DNA from: Aquabacter sediminis
Lineage (GTDB): Bacteria > Pseudomonadota > Alphaproteobacteria > Rhizobiales > Xanthobacteraceae
NCBI RefSeq assembly: GCF_028863665.1
Contig: NZ_JARBFX010000014.1
Span: 49,557-113,556 of the forward strand
Direction: 5' to 3'
Length of the DNA stretch: 64,000 bases
In this document: piece by piece, positions 34,438 through 44,322 of the stretch
Layout: each line of letters starts with the position of its first letter
How positions within the stretch are numbered: position 1 is the stretch's first letter
Program-made: the position numbers and the translations under genes
Notes under the pieces: model-generated
The model's input: the letters and a program-made list of their open reading frames with translations, nothing else
The model's database searches: none
Told to the model about the DNA's origin: nothing

Positions 34438-34741
34438 GCCTGTCGCCTGATCTGGGAGGAGCGGCCAAGTTTACTGGCTGCAATGCCGGGCCGCCTGCAT
34501 AGTCTGTGACGAAAGTATGGCTCCCTTGCTATCTCGGTCTATTGCCTAAGAATAAGGCGCTGACCTGTCGCAGACTGTTCGCAATAGCCATGTTGCATTG
34601 CAGCATAATGGACGCTTTCACCTCCGTAATGCCCTAGAGGCACGCATTTCACTTGACGAAAGGGAGCGGTACATTCTTCAAGGGAGCTGGAGCGGGCCGA
34701 TAAAGCATAATGGCCGCGCAGAGGGTTCAAGGAGGTTCACG

Positions 34742-35719
34742 ATGAAGCTGAAGCTCGCCGCATTGGCTCTGGCCACGGTGTTCGGCCTTTCGGTGGCCGG
34801 CGCCAAGGCCGACACCTATCCCAGCCGGGCCGTCACTGTCGTGGTCCCGTTCGCGGCCGGCGGCCCCACCGACACGGTGGCGCGCCTGGTGGCTGAATCC
34901 ATGTCCAAGACGCTCGGCCAGCAGGTGATCGTGGAGAATGTGGGCGGCGCTGGCGGCACGCGCGGTGCCGGCCAGGTGGCCAAGGCCGCTCCCGATGGCT
35001 ACACCCTGCTCATCCACCATATCGGCATGGCGACGGCCCCCAGCCTCTATCGCAAGCTGCCGTTCAATGTGATCACCGACTTCGAGGATGCCGGCCTCAT
35101 CACCGCCGTGCCCATGACCGTGATCGGCAAGCCCACCCTTGAGCCCAAGAACGTGGTCGAGCTGATCGACTTCGTGCGCAAGAACAAGGAAAAGGTCACC
35201 TACGGCAATGCGGGCGTCGGCTCGGCCTCGCACCTGTGCGGCATGCTGTTCATGTCCAAGGTGGGCGCGCAGATGACCACCGTTCCCTATCAGGGCACGG
35301 GCCCGGCCATGAACGACCTGGTGGGCGGCCAGATCGACCTGATGTGCGACCAGACCACCAATACCACTGGCCAGATCAAGGGCGGCAAGGTGAAGGCCTA
35401 TGCGGTCACCACCAAGGACCGCGTCAAGTCGCTGCCCGACCTGCCCACGCTCCAGGAGAGCGGCCTGAAGGACTTCGAGGTCGCCATCTGGCACGGCCTC
35501 TATGCGCCCAAGGGCACCCCCAAGGAGGTGGTCGACAAGCTGAATGCGGCGCTCAATGTGGCGCTGGACGATCCCAAGGTGATCGCCCGATTCGCTGACC
35601 TCGGCACCGAGCCGGAGCCCAAGGATCGCCGCAGCCCGGCCTTCCACAAGGAGTTCCTGGCCTCGGAAGTGGCCAAGTGGAAGCCTGTGATCGACGCCGC
35701 CGGCGTCTATGCCGACTGA
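34742..35719 (+). CDS. tripartite tricarboxylate transporter substrate-binding protein (Bug/TctC family)
   Basis: A 325-residue periplasmic binding protein with a Sec signal peptide (MKLKLAALALATVFGLSVAG, cleaved after AKA). The Bug-family fingerprints are TYPSRAVTVVVPFAAGGPTD, cited as VVVPFAAGGPTDTVAR, followed by VENVGGAGGTRGA, PDGYTLL and VPYQGTGPAMNDLVGGQIDL. A strong AAGGAGG precedes the ATG. It is the first gene of a tctC-tctB-tctA operon. Ligands in the family are di- and tricarboxylates and aromatic acids; this one is unassigned. Confidence 0.93.
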   Translation: MKLKLAALALATVFGLSVAGAKADTYPSRAVTVVVPFAAGGPTDTVARLVAESMSKTLGQQVIVENVGGAGGTRGAGQVAKAAPDGYTLLIHHIGMATAPSLYRKLPFNVITDFEDAGLITAVPMTVIGKPTLEPKNVVELIDFVRKNKEKVTYGNAGVGSASHLCGMLFMSKVGAQMTTVPYQGTGPAMNDLVGGQIDLMCDQTTNTTGQIKGGKVKAYAVTTKDRVKSLPDLPTLQESGLKDFEVAIWHGLYAPKGTPKEVVDKLNAALNVALDDPKVIARFADLGTEPEPKDRRSPAFHKEFLASEVAKWKPVIDAAGVYAD

Positions 35720-35728
35720 CGCTGAAAG

Positions 35729-35759
35729 GCTGGCGCATTCGTCATTCGGATGCGCCAGC
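35729..35759 (+). promoter_or_regulatory. intercistronic hairpin after tctC
   Basis: A perfect 10-bp stem GCTGGCGCAT/ATGCGCCAGC with an 11-base loop, 10 bases after the tctC stop and lacking a T-run. Such hairpins commonly stabilise the binding-protein mRNA and lower expression of the downstream permease genes. Confidence 0.6.
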
Positions 35760-36011
35760 TTGCCGGTCGACGTTATGTCTTGCGTGTAACAAGTTCAGGT
35801 TTCGCGCATACGTACTCATCGAGAGATCAGTCGTATTCCGCAACGGCATCCCTTTGGGTACGTCATTATCGGTTGTCTCTCCGTAAGTTTCATTCGACTT
35901 TCGGAGCATAGACACTATTTTCGTGCGCCAAGGCGCATCTGTCGCTGCGAATGCCGCAGCGTTTCGCGTCCATGGCCATGAAGAGCTATTTTTACGGCGG
36001 GAGGAGCGTTG

Positions 36012-36473
36012 ATGAGTTTTATCCGCAGTCCTAAGGACGTGCTGGCAGGATTGCTATTCCTGGCCTTTGCCGGCCTCTTTGCGTGGCAGACCGGCGATCT
36101 GCCCATGGGAACGTCGGTCCGCATGGGGCCCGGCTACTTTCCCCTCGTCCTGTCCGGCCTGATGGGTCTGCTGGGCCTGATCGTGCTGATCAACGGCCTG
36201 CGCTTCCACGGCGAGGCGCCCAGCAACATCGCGTGGCGTGGCCTGATCATCCTCACCGTCGCCACTGTTTTCTTCGGCTTCGCGATGCGTCCCCTGGGCT
36301 TCCTGCCGACGCTCGCCATCACCGTCTTCCTGTGCGCCACGGCGAGCCGGAAGTTCCATGTCGTCACCGCCCTCATCATCACCGCGGTGATGACCGTGTT
36401 CTGCTGGGGCGTGTTCATTGTGGGCCTCGGCCTGCCGCTGCAATTGCTCGGGCCCTGGCTCGGCGGATACTGA
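36012..36473 (+). CDS. tripartite tricarboxylate transporter TctB family protein
   Basis: A 153-residue small membrane subunit with four hydrophobic segments (about 10-28, 45-60, 75-95, 105-145). The conserved SVRMGPGYFPLVLSG lies in the first half. It pairs with TctA to form the membrane part of the sodium-dependent transporter. GAGGAGCG precedes the ATG. About 290 bases separate it from tctC, including an AT-rich stretch that may hold a second promoter. Confidence 0.9.
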   Translation: MSFIRSPKDVLAGLLFLAFAGLFAWQTGDLPMGTSVRMGPGYFPLVLSGLMGLLGLIVLINGLRFHGEAPSNIAWRGLIILTVATVFFGFAMRPLGFLPTLAITVFLCATASRKFHVVTALIITAVMTVFCWGVFIVGLGLPLQLLGPWLGGY

Positions 36474-36483
36474 GGGCGCGCCC

Positions 36484-37983
36484 GTGGAACTCTTTCAAAA
36501 CCTAGAGCTCGGCTTCTCCGTCGCGCTGTCCTTCCAGAACCTGCTCTACTGCTTCGTCGGCGTGTTGCTGGGCACGCTGATCGGCGTGCTGCCGGGCCTC
36601 GGCCCGCTGGCGACCATCGCCATGTTGCTGCCCATCACGTTCGGCCTGCCGCCGGTCTCGGCCCTGATCATGCTCGCCGGCATCTATTACGGCGCGCAAT
36701 ATGGCGGATCGACGACCGCCATCCTCATCAATCTGCCCGGTGAATCCTCATCAGTGGTGACGGCGCTGGACGGCTATCAGATGGCCCGCCAGGGCCGTGC
36801 TGGCGCGGCGCTCGCCACGGCGGCGCTGGGCTCCTTCTTCGCGGGCTCGGTGGCCACCTTCCTCCTGGCCCTGTTCGCGCCCCCGCTGGCCGACCTCGCC
36901 TTGAAATTCGGCCCGCCCGAATACTTCTCGCTGATGGTGCTCGGCCTCGTCGCCTCGGTGACGCTGGCCTCCGGCTCCATCGTGAAGGCGCTGGCCATGA
37001 TCGTGCTGGGCCTGTTGCTCGGCCTGTCCGGCCAGGACATCTATACCGGGACGCCCCGCTTCACCTTCGAGATTTCGGAACTGGCGGATGGGTTCGACTT
37101 CGTGGCTCTGGCCATGGGCATGTTCGGCATTGGTGAGATCATCCGGAACCTGGAGGACGAGCACCAGCGCAGCCTGGTGGCCGCCAAGGTGAAGGGCCTC
37201 ATGCTCACCATGAAGGACTTCAAGAACATTATCGGTCCTGTCCTGCGCGGCACGGCGCTTGGCTCCATCCTCGGCATTCTGCCGGGCGGCGGCGCCATGC
37301 TGTCCTCCTTCGCGTCCTACTCGCTGGAAAAGAAGATCTCGAAGAACCCCCGCGAGTTCGGCAAGGGCGCCATCCAGGGCGTGGCGGGTCCCGAGTCGGC
37401 CAACAATGCCGGCGCTCAGACCTCCTTCATCCCCATGCTCACCCTGGGCATCCCCTCCAACCCGGTGATGGCGCTCATGATCGGCGCGCTCATCATCCAG
37501 GGCATCACGCCCGGTCCCAACGTGGTCACCGACAAGCCGGACCTCTTCTGGGGCGTCATCGCCTCCATGTGGATCGGCAACTTCATGCTGGTGCTGCTCA
37601 ACCTGCCGCTGATCGGCATCTGGGTGCGCCTGCTGACGGTGCCGTACCACATCCTGTTCCCGGCGATCATGGCCTTCTGCTGCATTGGCGTGTACTCGGT
37701 GAACAATAACACGTTCGACGTGTACACCATGGCCATGTTCGGCGTGCTCGGCTACGTGCTGGTCAAGCTGGACTGCGAGCCGGCGCCCCTGCTGCTGGGC
37801 TTCGTCATCGGGCCGATGCTGGAGGAATATCTGCGGCGCGCCATGCTGATCTCCCGCGGCGACCCGATGGTGTTCCTCACCCGGCCCATCTCGGCGGCCC
37901 TGCTCATCGCTGCGGTTGCCGCCTTGGTGGTGGTGCTGCTGCCTTCGGTCAGCAAGTCCCGCGAGGAAGCCTTCAAGGAGTGA
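36484..37983 (+). CDS. tripartite tricarboxylate transporter permease TctA family
   Basis: A 499-residue large membrane subunit. Both repeat halves carry the family loops: [19 protein letters not shown], then [17 protein letters not shown], and [15 protein letters not shown] with [14 protein letters not shown]. It starts at a GTG 10 bases after tctB. A C-terminal charged tail ([10 protein letters not shown]) is cytoplasmic. It ends the operon before a strong terminator. Confidence 0.95.
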   Translation: MELFQNLELGFSVALSFQNLLYCFVGVLLGTLIGVLPGLGPLATIAMLLPITFGLPPVSALIMLAGIYYGAQYGGSTTAILINLPGESSSVVTALDGYQMARQGRAGAALATAALGSFFAGSVATFLLALFAPPLADLALKFGPPEYFSLMVLGLVASVTLASGSIVKALAMIVLGLLLGLSGQDIYTGTPRFTFEISELADGFDFVALAMGMFGIGEIIRNLEDEHQRSLVAAKVKGLMLTMKDFKNIIGPVLRGTALGSILGILPGGGAMLSSFASYSLEKKISKNPREFGKGAIQGVAGPESANNAGAQTSFIPMLTLGIPSNPVMALMIGALIIQGITPGPNVVTDKPDLFWGVIASMWIGNFMLVLLNLPLIGIWVRLLTVPYHILFPAIMAFCCIGVYSVNNNTFDVYTMAMFGVLGYVLVKLDCEPAPLLLGFVIGPMLEEYLRRAMLISRGDPMVFLTRPISAALLIAAVAALVVVLLPSVSKSREEAFKE

Positions 37984-38056
37984 GTCTCCTTTTGGACCGC
38001 GCGCCTGTCCCGCACCTCCCGTGGGCGGGCAGGGGCCTCCAGGTTTTCCACAACGC

Positions 38057-38090
38057 AATGCGGCCCCCCACAAGGGGCCGCATTTTTTTA
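38057..38090 (+). terminator. Rho-independent terminator after tctA
   Basis: A perfect 11-bp stem AATGCGGCCCC/GGGGCCGCATT, with a 6-base loop and a run of seven Ts. Confidence 0.92.
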
Positions 38091-38161
38091 TGGCGGAGCG
38101 CTGGACACCCAGGGGGGTGTTTGCTACACGACGGCTCCCGACGCGGTCACGGCCAGTCGGC

Positions 38162-38237
<76 letters not shown>

Positions 38238-38755
38238 AAAATCCCCAAAGATTTCGGTGGTTTAAGACGGTGAAGACGAGTGCCTCTGGGCACCCGCGGC
38301 CGTCTTTGGTCCTGGCCTCGAAAGACCGGACCTCGTCCCTCCCATCCGTCAGCCGGACCCATTGAGTCCAGGCACATGGCGCCGCGATTGCGCCACCGGG
38401 CCTCCGCGCTGCGTTTTGCCTCCCGCCGGGAGCATCTGCGCTGGCGGGAAAGTCTCGCCATCGGTGGCCTCGCACCGCCGCTCCCCGCCGATTCCCATAG
38501 AACTTTGGCGAAAGCCCATAGGCTGCAAGCCTGGAGGCCCTCCCGGTCGAGCGTTAGCTTGGGCATGAATTGGGGCGCCGGTTGAGCCGGCATGTCTGGA
38601 CCTTCGTGCGTGCGGCCGCCCTGTGTGGGCGCGCGGCGCCTGCGGCCAAGCTTTGTGGTCCGCCTGAGCGCAGGTGCGCGTAAGGGGGGCGCCGAGCGGT
38701 CCGCGCGGAGGTGGGCCGGGCCGATGTGCGTCCGCCACGGACCATGAGGGGCAGC
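38238..38755. other. intergenic region without a convincing gene
   Basis: About 520 bases after tRNA-Lys. Open frames on both strands run through it, but their predicted products are Arg/Pro/Ser-rich and match the pattern of GC-rich non-coding frames. One minus-strand frame ends inside the tRNA. I see no repeat, attachment site or integrase associated with the tRNA. Confidence 0.45.
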
Positions 38756-39811
38756 ATGATGCGAAAGAGGACCTCTGTAACCTGCCTCGGCCTCGCCGCG
38801 GCCGTCGCGGCCATCCTGGCGGGAGGGCCCATAGCCTCAGCCTGCAGCCTCATCCTCTGGAACAGCAATGACAAGGCCGTGGTGGCCGGGCGCACCATGG
38901 ACCTGTTCATAGATGACGAGCCGCGTCTGGTGTTCCTGCCGCGTGGCATTGCCCGTGCTGGCGTGCCGTCCGGCAAGGCCGTGCAATGGACCTCCAAATA
39001 TGCGAGCGCGGTGATCACCGCCTTCGACCAAGGCACCAGCGACGGCTTGAACGAAGCCGGCCTTAGTGCCCACCTGCTCTATCTCCACGACAGCGAATAC
39101 GAGCCGGAAGACGCCCGTCCCGGCCTGTTGAATCTGCTCTGGCCGCAATATGTGCTCGATAATTTCGCCACCGTGGCGGACGCTCTGGCGGCGCTGAAAG
39201 ACGTGCGGATTGTTTCGGGCAAGGTCCTCGGGCAGGACTGGCCGCTGCACTTGGCCCTATCGGATGCGACGGGCGACAGCGCCGTTATCGAGTTCGTGGA
39301 TGGCAAGGCGGTCGTGCACCATGGCAAGCACGTCACCGTCATGACCAACGAGCCGCCGCTGGATGAGCAATTGGCGAACCTGAAGCGCTACAAGCTGTTC
39401 GGGGGCGACCTGCCCATGCCCGGCGATATCGACCCCATGAGCCGCTTCGTGCGCGCCTCGTCCTATCTCAAGACGCTGCCGCCGCCCGACGACGAGGAGG
39501 AAGCCATCGGCCATCTGGCCGGGGTGGTGCGCAACGTGGCCGTGCCGTTCGGGGCGCAGGACACGTCCGGTGGCGATTCCACGGATGCCTGGCCCACCCG
39601 CTGGGCCTCCATCGCCGACCATACCAACAAGGTCTATTACGTCCTGCCCGTGAACAGCCCCAACGTGTTCTGGGTGGACTTCTCGCAATTGAAGCCGGAC
39701 GGCACGGACATACTGGCCGTCACGCTCACGGAGGCGGGCCTGAGCGGGGATGTCTCGGCGAGGCTAAAACCGTTCGGCACCATCGCGACGGCCTTTCCGC
39801 CGACCCGCTGA
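38756..39811 (+). CDS. linear amide C-N hydrolase (choloylglycine hydrolase/penicillin V acylase family), exported
   Basis: A 351-residue Ntn-hydrolase. A signal peptide (hydrophobic residues about 9-28) ends ASA followed directly by Cys30 in ACSLILWNSNDKAVVAGR. Removal of the signal would free the Cys as the N-terminal nucleophile, and Arg and Asp in GRTMDLF complete the usual active site. DGLNEAGLSAHLLYL and VMTNEPPLDEQLANL are family blocks. In Gram-negative bacteria such periplasmic enzymes hydrolyse beta-lactams, bile salts or acyl-homoserine lactones. The substrate here is unknown. The ATG at 38756 follows GAGGGG. Confidence 0.87.
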   Translation: MMRKRTSVTCLGLAAAVAAILAGGPIASACSLILWNSNDKAVVAGRTMDLFIDDEPRLVFLPRGIARAGVPSGKAVQWTSKYASAVITAFDQGTSDGLNEAGLSAHLLYLHDSEYEPEDARPGLLNLLWPQYVLDNFATVADALAALKDVRIVSGKVLGQDWPLHLALSDATGDSAVIEFVDGKAVVHHGKHVTVMTNEPPLDEQLANLKRYKLFGGDLPMPGDIDPMSRFVRASSYLKTLPPPDDEEEAIGHLAGVVRNVAVPFGAQDTSGGDSTDAWPTRWASIADHTNKVYYVLPVNSPNVFWVDFSQLKPDGTDILAVTLTEAGLSGDVSARLKPFGTIATAFPPTR

Positions 39812-39862
39812 GGTCGCGCGCACGCTCAAGAGAAGCCGGACATCCCGCCTCAGGTCGCCGCC

Positions 39863-40975
39863 TCAGGTGGCCGGCTCGGTCGTCTCCGGCGCGCCGGTGG
39901 GCGGGTGGCCGAAGCGGCGGGTGTAGGCGAGGGAGAAATTGCTGGCATGGGCATAGCCCAGCCGGTGGGCCACCTGCTTGACGCTGAGGTCGCCCGTGCT
40001 CAGCCACTGACGGGCGAGGTCGAGCCGCCAGCGCACCAGGCATTGCAGGGGGGAAGCGCCGAACACGTCGCGGAACACCTCGTTCAGCCGCCGCTGCGAA
40101 AGCCCCACCTGGGCGGCCACCTCCTCGATGCGGGGGGGATGGGCCGGGTCGGCCATCAGGATCTCCCGGGCCGCCAGCGCCAGGCGTCGCGCCCGCCCGC
40201 TTGGCGCGGGTGCCGCGTCCTCGCAGAAGGCGGACAGGTATTCCGCCAGCATCTCGAACGCCTTGCCCTCCAGGTAGAGGGTCTCCATGCCGCCCCGGTA
40301 GGGATTTCGGGCGATCTGCTCGGCAATGGTGCGCATGGCCGCGGTGGGCGCGGCGGAGGCGATGAAAGGGTCGAAAGTGCCATCGAGGAACGCCGCGATG
40401 GTGCGGCTCGGCCGCTGGCCCTGGAGCATCTCCTCCAGCCGTGCGGGTGTCACCGCCATGCCGGAGGTCACATGGTGGCCCGGCCCGTAGTGGAAGGTGC
40501 TCGACGGGTCGCGCAGCATGGCGAAATGGCTGCTGGCGGGCAAGATCGCCCCTTCCATGCCGCCATCATGGACATAGAGGTTGCGCCCACAAAAGTTCAG
40601 CGCCAGCCACAGATAAGGCTCGCCGGTGAGCACCTCATAGGTCAGGTTCACCGGCGCGCGGACGCGGGCCTCGAAGGTGTAGACCTCCAGTCCGGGCCGC
40701 AGGGAGAATTGCGGATAGCTCACCTGCACCACGCTGTCCGGCAGACCGGGCGCGTGGGAGGGCAGGTCCAGGCTGTCAAAGCCGTTGGGCAGCATCCAAC
40801 GACTGTCGGAGGCGATGCCCATCATCGCCGCGCCAGGGACCTCGGATGTGTCCGCCACGGCCGCCCCCGCGTTCCAGATGAGCTTCACCTTAGCACAAGC
40901 CCCCGTTGGCTGCGTGCGCATTCGCTGTGCAGCAGAGACCGCCCGGACACGGTCCCGCTGCCATTGGGTCGCCAT
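39863..40975 (-). CDS. AraC family transcriptional regulator
   Basis: Up to 370 residues. The C-terminal double helix-turn-helix is clear: [19 protein letters not shown], then [19 protein letters not shown] and the end [10 protein letters not shown]. The N-terminal sensor part resembles the PchR-like group. The start is uncertain: 40975 is the longest, 40921 and 40825 are possible, and none has a good Shine-Dalgarno. It is divergent from edd, but the regulatory target cannot be decided from sequence. Confidence 0.85.
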   Translation of the reverse strand: MATQWQRDRVRAVSAAQRMRTQPTGACAKVKLIWNAGAAVADTSEVPGAAMMGIASDSRWMLPNGFDSLDLPSHAPGLPDSVVQVSYPQFSLRPGLEVYTFEARVRAPVNLTYEVLTGEPYLWLALNFCGRNLYVHDGGMEGAILPASSHFAMLRDPSSTFHYGPGHHVTSGMAVTPARLEEMLQGQRPSRTIAAFLDGTFDPFIASAAPTAAMRTIAEQIARNPYRGGMETLYLEGKAFEMLAEYLSAFCEDAAPAPSGRARRLALAAREILMADPAHPPRIEEVAAQVGLSQRRLNEVFRDVFGASPLQCLVRWRLDLARQWLSTGDLSVKQVAHRLGYAHASNFSLAYTRRFGHPPTGAPETTEPAT

Positions 40976-41022
40976 GCAACGCGGCCTATAGTCGTTCCAG
41001 ACAAGCGCAGGCGGAGGCGATG

Positions 41023-42870
41023 ATGGACGGCAGCAGCATCCAGGCCCGGGTGGGCGAAGTGACCGAGCGGATCGCGCGCCGGAGCGCCAGCGGGCGCGCG
41101 CGCTATCTCGACCGCATCGCAGCCGCCGCCCTCCAGGCCCCCGCGCGCCGACGCCTGGGCTGCGCCAACCAGGCCCACGGCTTTGCCGCCTGCGGCCCCC
41201 ACGACAAGGCCGAACTGCGGGCGGGGGAGGGGCCGAACCTCGCCATCGTCACCGCCTATAACGACATGCTTTCCGCCCACGAGCCCTATGAGCGCTTCCC
41301 CACCCTCATCCGCAATGCCGCGCGGGAGGCCGGGGGCACCGCCCAGGTGGCGGGCGGCGTGCCGGCCATGTGCGACGGCATCACCCAGGGCGAGGCGGGG
41401 ATGGAGCTCTCCCTCTTCTCCCGCGATGTGATCGCCCTTTCCACGGCGGTCGCGCTTTCGCACCAGACCTTCGATGCGGCGGTGTATCTCGGCATCTGCG
41501 ACAAGATCGTGCCCGGCCTTGTCATCGGCGCGCTCTCCTTCGGCCATCTGCCGGCAGTCTTCCTGCCGAGCGGCCCCATGACGTCGGGCCTCCCGAATGA
41601 CGAGAAGTCCAAGATCCGCCAGCTCTTCGCGGAAGGGCGCATCGGGCGGGACGAACTGCTGGAAGCCGAGGCGCGCTCCTATCACGGGCCGGGCACCTGC
41701 ACTTTCTACGGCACCGCCAACACCAACCAGATGATGATGGAGATCATGGGCCTGCATCTGCCCGGCGCCTCCTTCGTCACCCCCAACACGCCGCTGCGCG
41801 ACGCGCTGACCCGCGAGGGCGTGCACCGGGCGCTGGCCCATACGGCGCTCGGCAACCAGTACAAGCCCATCGGCCGCATGCTGAACGAGAAGGCGTTCGT
41901 GAATGCGGTGGTGGGCCTGCACGCCACGGGCGGCTCCACCAACCACACGCTCCATCTGGTCGCCATGGCGGCGGCGGCGGGGCTGACCCTGACCTGGGAC
42001 GATTTCTCGGACCTCGCCGAAGTGGTGCCCCTGCTGACCCGCATCTATCCCAACGGCAAGGCGGACGTGAACCATTTCCACGCCGCCGGCGGCATGGGCT
42101 TCGTGATCCGCGAACTGCTCTCGCAGGGCCTGCTGCATGCGGACGTGGAGACCGTCTGGGGCACGGGCCTTGATGGCTATGCGGTGGAGCCCGGCCTTGA
42201 TGCGGACGCCCAGCTCACCTGGCGCCCGGCGGCGGACGCCACCGGTGACGAGGCGGTGCTGCGGCCGGTGGCGAACCCCTTCCAGCCCACGGGCGGCCTG
42301 CGGGTGCTCACCGGCAATCTGGGGCGCGCGGTGGTGAAGACGTCTGCGGTCGCCCCCGAGCGCCATGTGATCGAGGCGCCCGCCCGCGTGTTCCATTCCC
42401 AGGAGGCGTTCCAGCAGGCCTTCAAGGCCGGCAGCCTGACGGGGGATTTCGTGGCGGTGATCCGCTTCCAGGGCCCGAGCGCCAATGGCATGCCGGAATT
42501 GCATAAGCTGATGCCACCTTTGGGCGTGCTCCAGGACCGGGGCCAGAAGGTGGCCCTCGTCACCGACGGGCGGCTGTCGGGCGCTTCCGGAAAGGTCCTC
42601 TCCGCCATTCATGTGACGCCCGAGGCTGTGCATGGTGGCGCCATCGCCAAGATCGAGGATGGCGATATGGTGCGGGTGGATGGGGTCGCCGGCACGCTCT
42701 GCGTGCTGGTGGACGAGGTGGAACTGGCCCGCCGCCTGCCGGCGCAGGCGGACCTGTCCGCCTCCCACGAGGGGGTCGGCCGCGACCTGTTCGGCGCCTT
42801 CCGGGGGGCGGTGGGCGCAGCGGATCACGGGGCGTCCATTTTCGGCGGCGCGAACGTCCAGGCGGCTTAA
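41023..42870 (+). CDS. edd: phosphogluconate dehydratase (Entner-Doudoroff)
   Basis: Converts 6-phosphogluconate to 2-keto-3-deoxy-6-phosphogluconate. The 615-residue IlvD/Edd-family protein has Fe-S cluster cysteines in [24 protein letters not shown] and [23 protein letters not shown] and [13 protein letters not shown] are also present. Two adjacent ATGs occur at 41020 and 41023; the second has the better spacing from GGAGG. eda, zwf and other pathway genes are not in the window. A degraded copy of the last 70-100 bases of this gene lies at 43198-43282. Confidence 0.95.
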   Translation: MDGSSIQARVGEVTERIARRSASGRARYLDRIAAAALQAPARRRLGCANQAHGFAACGPHDKAELRAGEGPNLAIVTAYNDMLSAHEPYERFPTLIRNAAREAGGTAQVAGGVPAMCDGITQGEAGMELSLFSRDVIALSTAVALSHQTFDAAVYLGICDKIVPGLVIGALSFGHLPAVFLPSGPMTSGLPNDEKSKIRQLFAEGRIGRDELLEAEARSYHGPGTCTFYGTANTNQMMMEIMGLHLPGASFVTPNTPLRDALTREGVHRALAHTALGNQYKPIGRMLNEKAFVNAVVGLHATGGSTNHTLHLVAMAAAAGLTLTWDDFSDLAEVVPLLTRIYPNGKADVNHFHAAGGMGFVIRELLSQGLLHADVETVWGTGLDGYAVEPGLDADAQLTWRPAADATGDEAVLRPVANPFQPTGGLRVLTGNLGRAVVKTSAVAPERHVIEAPARVFHSQEAFQQAFKAGSLTGDFVAVIRFQGPSANGMPELHKLMPPLGVLQDRGQKVALVTDGRLSGASGKVLSAIHVTPEAVHGGAIAKIEDGDMVRVDGVAGTLCVLVDEVELARRLPAQADLSASHEGVGRDLFGAFRGAVGAADHGASIFGGANVQAA

Positions 42871-42914
42871 GGGGGCGAGGCGGCGCCGCCTTCAGGGGCC
42901 GCGCCGCCCGCCGC

Positions 42915-43178
42915 TCAATGCTTCCATAATCTCCGCCACTCCATGAAATTGTGGAGGTTATCCATCCCTCCGGCCACGCCTTCGAGCTTCGCATCGCCCA
43001 GCGGAGCCGAGGCCGGCGGCAGGTCCTCGGCGGTCAGGTCAAAGCCGGCGGCATGGGCGGCGGCCAGGAATTGCTCCGGCGTCGGCGCCGTGCTCTCCGG
43101 CAGTGCATCGCGAAAGCGTGTGGCGACGTCCGGGTCCGTGTCGATGGCGGCCAGCAAGGCCGTGAATTTCTCGCTCAT
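42915..43178 (-). CDS. Nif11-like leader peptide precursor A
   Basis: An 87-residue putative RiPP/bacteriocin precursor. The leader (about 1-71) has the Nif11 pattern: MSEKFTALLAAIDTDPDVAT, then PTPEQFLAAAHAAGFDLTAE and a terminal KLEGVAGG with the Gly-Gly cleavage motif. The predicted core is 16 residues, MDNLHNFMEWRRLWKH: Trp-rich and basic, without Cys. An AGGAG precedes the ATG. The leader region and upstream bases are about 95% identical in DNA to precursor C, while the core is unrelated. It is the last gene of the D-C-B-A unit and convergent with edd. Confidence 0.85.
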   Translation of the reverse strand: MSEKFTALLAAIDTDPDVATRFRDALPESTAPTPEQFLAAAHAAGFDLTAEDLPPASAPLGDAKLEGVAGGMDNLHNFMEWRRLWKH

Positions 43179-43197
43179 ATTCGCTCCTGTCCTAGAC

Positions 43198-43282
43198 GGG
43201 GTCGGCCGCGACCTGTTCGGAGCCTTTCGGGGCGCGGTGGGCGCGGCGGATCATGGGGCTTCCAATTTTCGGGCGGCCTGAG
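43198..43282 (+). pseudogene. duplicated remnant of the edd 3' end
   Basis: DNA closely matching the last part of edd (from about 42772), starting GGGGTCGGCCGCGACCTG. It still translates as [20 protein letters not shown] and runs to its own stop after a frame slip near the end. It lies between precursor genes A and B, where no edd gene exists. It marks a tandem segmental duplication of the edd-tail/precursor junction. Confidence 0.85.
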
Positions 43283-43303
43283 GTGGGGGCTGACGCCGCA
43301 GAT

Positions 43304-43636
43304 TTACGACCAGAGGCTGCGCCAGAAATCTGCGATAGGGTGGCTTGCGGGCGTGGGGTTGCTCCGGCGATCCGCCACGATGCGGCCGAGAGGAGTGACA
43401 ACTATTATCTTCTCGCCGCCATCCAACTGCTTGAGGGTGTCGTCGTCCAGTCGGACGGCATCGAGCGCCGGCAGGAAGTCCTCTGCCACCATATGGATGC
43501 CGGCGGACTGTGCCGCCTGGGCGAGCCGCTCCGCGGCACCTTCCCGGCCGAGCTCCACCGCTTGGCGGACCTCGTCCCGAAGCGCCGGGTCGGCTTCCAA
43601 GGCCACGGTCAGGGCCTCCAGCTTCTCGCTCATGTT
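43304..43636 (-). CDS. Nif11-like leader peptide precursor B
   Basis: A 110-residue putative precursor. The leader is more diverged than in A and C: MSEKLEALTVALEADPALRD, a longer helical middle, then VAEDFLPALDAVRLDDDTLK and QLDGG as cleavage motif. The predicted core is about 34 residues, beginning EKIIVVTPLGRIVADRRSNP and ending PIADFWRSLWS. It lacks Cys, is basic in the middle and ends in a Trp-rich segment. A good AGGAGGGG ribosome-binding site precedes the ATG at 43636. It lies 47 bases after precursor C. Confidence 0.78.
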   Translation of the reverse strand, partial: NMSEKLEALTVALEADPALRDEVRQAVELGREGAAERLAQAAQSAGIHMVAEDFLPALDAVRLDDDTLKQLDGGEKIIVVTPLGRIVADRRSNPTPASHPIADFWRSLWS

Positions 43637-43683
43637 CCCCTCCTGTTGGCGTGCGGCTTCAGTCCTCCAGACGATGGGTGCCC

Positions 43684-43950
43684 TCAGTCCCATTTCCAAC
43701 GCAGAGTCATGCGGTTCAAGATATAATAGGGGTTCGTGCCGCCGCCGCTCACCTCCTCCAGATCCGCCTCGTTCAGCGCTCCGGCCGGTGGCAGGTCCTC
43801 GGCGGTCAGGTCAAAGCCGGCGGCATGGGCGGCGGCCAGGAATTGCTCCGGCGTCAGCGCCGCGCTCTCTGGCAGCGCATCGCGAAAGCGTGTGGCGACG
43901 TCCGGGTCCGTGTCGATGGCGGCCAGCAAGGCCGTGAATTTCTCGCTCAT
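43684..43950 (-). CDS. Nif11-like leader peptide precursor C
   Basis: An 88-residue putative precursor. The leader is nearly identical to that of A (MSEKFTALLAAIDTDPDVAT; AHAAGFDLTAEDLPPAG) and ends DLEEVSGG. The core GTNPYYILNRMTLRWKWD is unrelated to that of A. The ribosome-binding site, AGGAG in gene A, is changed to ATGAG here by one base, so translation may be weaker or depend on coupling with D, 47 bases upstream. Confidence 0.85.
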   Translation of the reverse strand: MSEKFTALLAAIDTDPDVATRFRDALPESAALTPEQFLAAAHAAGFDLTAEDLPPAGALNEADLEEVSGGGTNPYYILNRMTLRWKWD

Positions 43951-43997
43951 CTTCGCTCATGTCCTATCAGTGGAGGCCGACAGCCCGGCGCGGTTTG

Positions 43998-44297
43998 TCA
44001 GTCGCACAGAAAATTCCAAGGCGGCGGCATCCGTCGCCCATTCAACGCGCCGTCCAGGCTGAAAGCCGTTGCGGGGCCACCTCCCACCACCTGTCCCAGA
44101 AGCGCGTCCGCCACCGGCTGTCCCTTATAGGTGTCCGGCAGGTCCTCGGGTTCGAACGCATGTCCGGCCTGGCGCACGGCCTGGGCGAACATTTCGCGGG
44201 TCAGCGGCTGGTTTTCAGGCAAGGCATCGCGTATCCGGGCGACCACGGCCGGATTGACTTCGATAGCATCCATGAGAGCGGCATATCTATCGATCAT
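43998..44297 (-). CDS. Nif11-like leader peptide precursor D
   Basis: A 99-residue putative precursor and first gene of the D-C-B-A unit. The leader reads MIDRYAALMDAIEVNPAVVA, then LTREMFAQAVRQAGHAFEPE, and ends LLGQVVGG. The core begins GPATAFSLDGALNGRRMPPP and ends WNFLCD; it holds the only Cys among the six cores. AGGAG lies 9 bases before the ATG. A TTGAAC-N17-TATGTG promoter and a conserved 20-bp box lie just upstream. Confidence 0.8.
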   Translation of the reverse strand: MIDRYAALMDAIEVNPAVVARIRDALPENQPLTREMFAQAVRQAGHAFEPEDLPDTYKGQPVADALLGQVVGGGPATAFSLDGALNGRRMPPPWNFLCD

Positions 44298-44322
44298 GAA
44301 GTAAAACTCCTGAGAGTGCGAT

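Noticed and set aside
42943..43281. Plus-strand frame running from opposite precursor A into the edd-tail copy
   Set aside because: It only joins the antisense of the precursor to the duplicated edd fragment by chance; no independent start signal.
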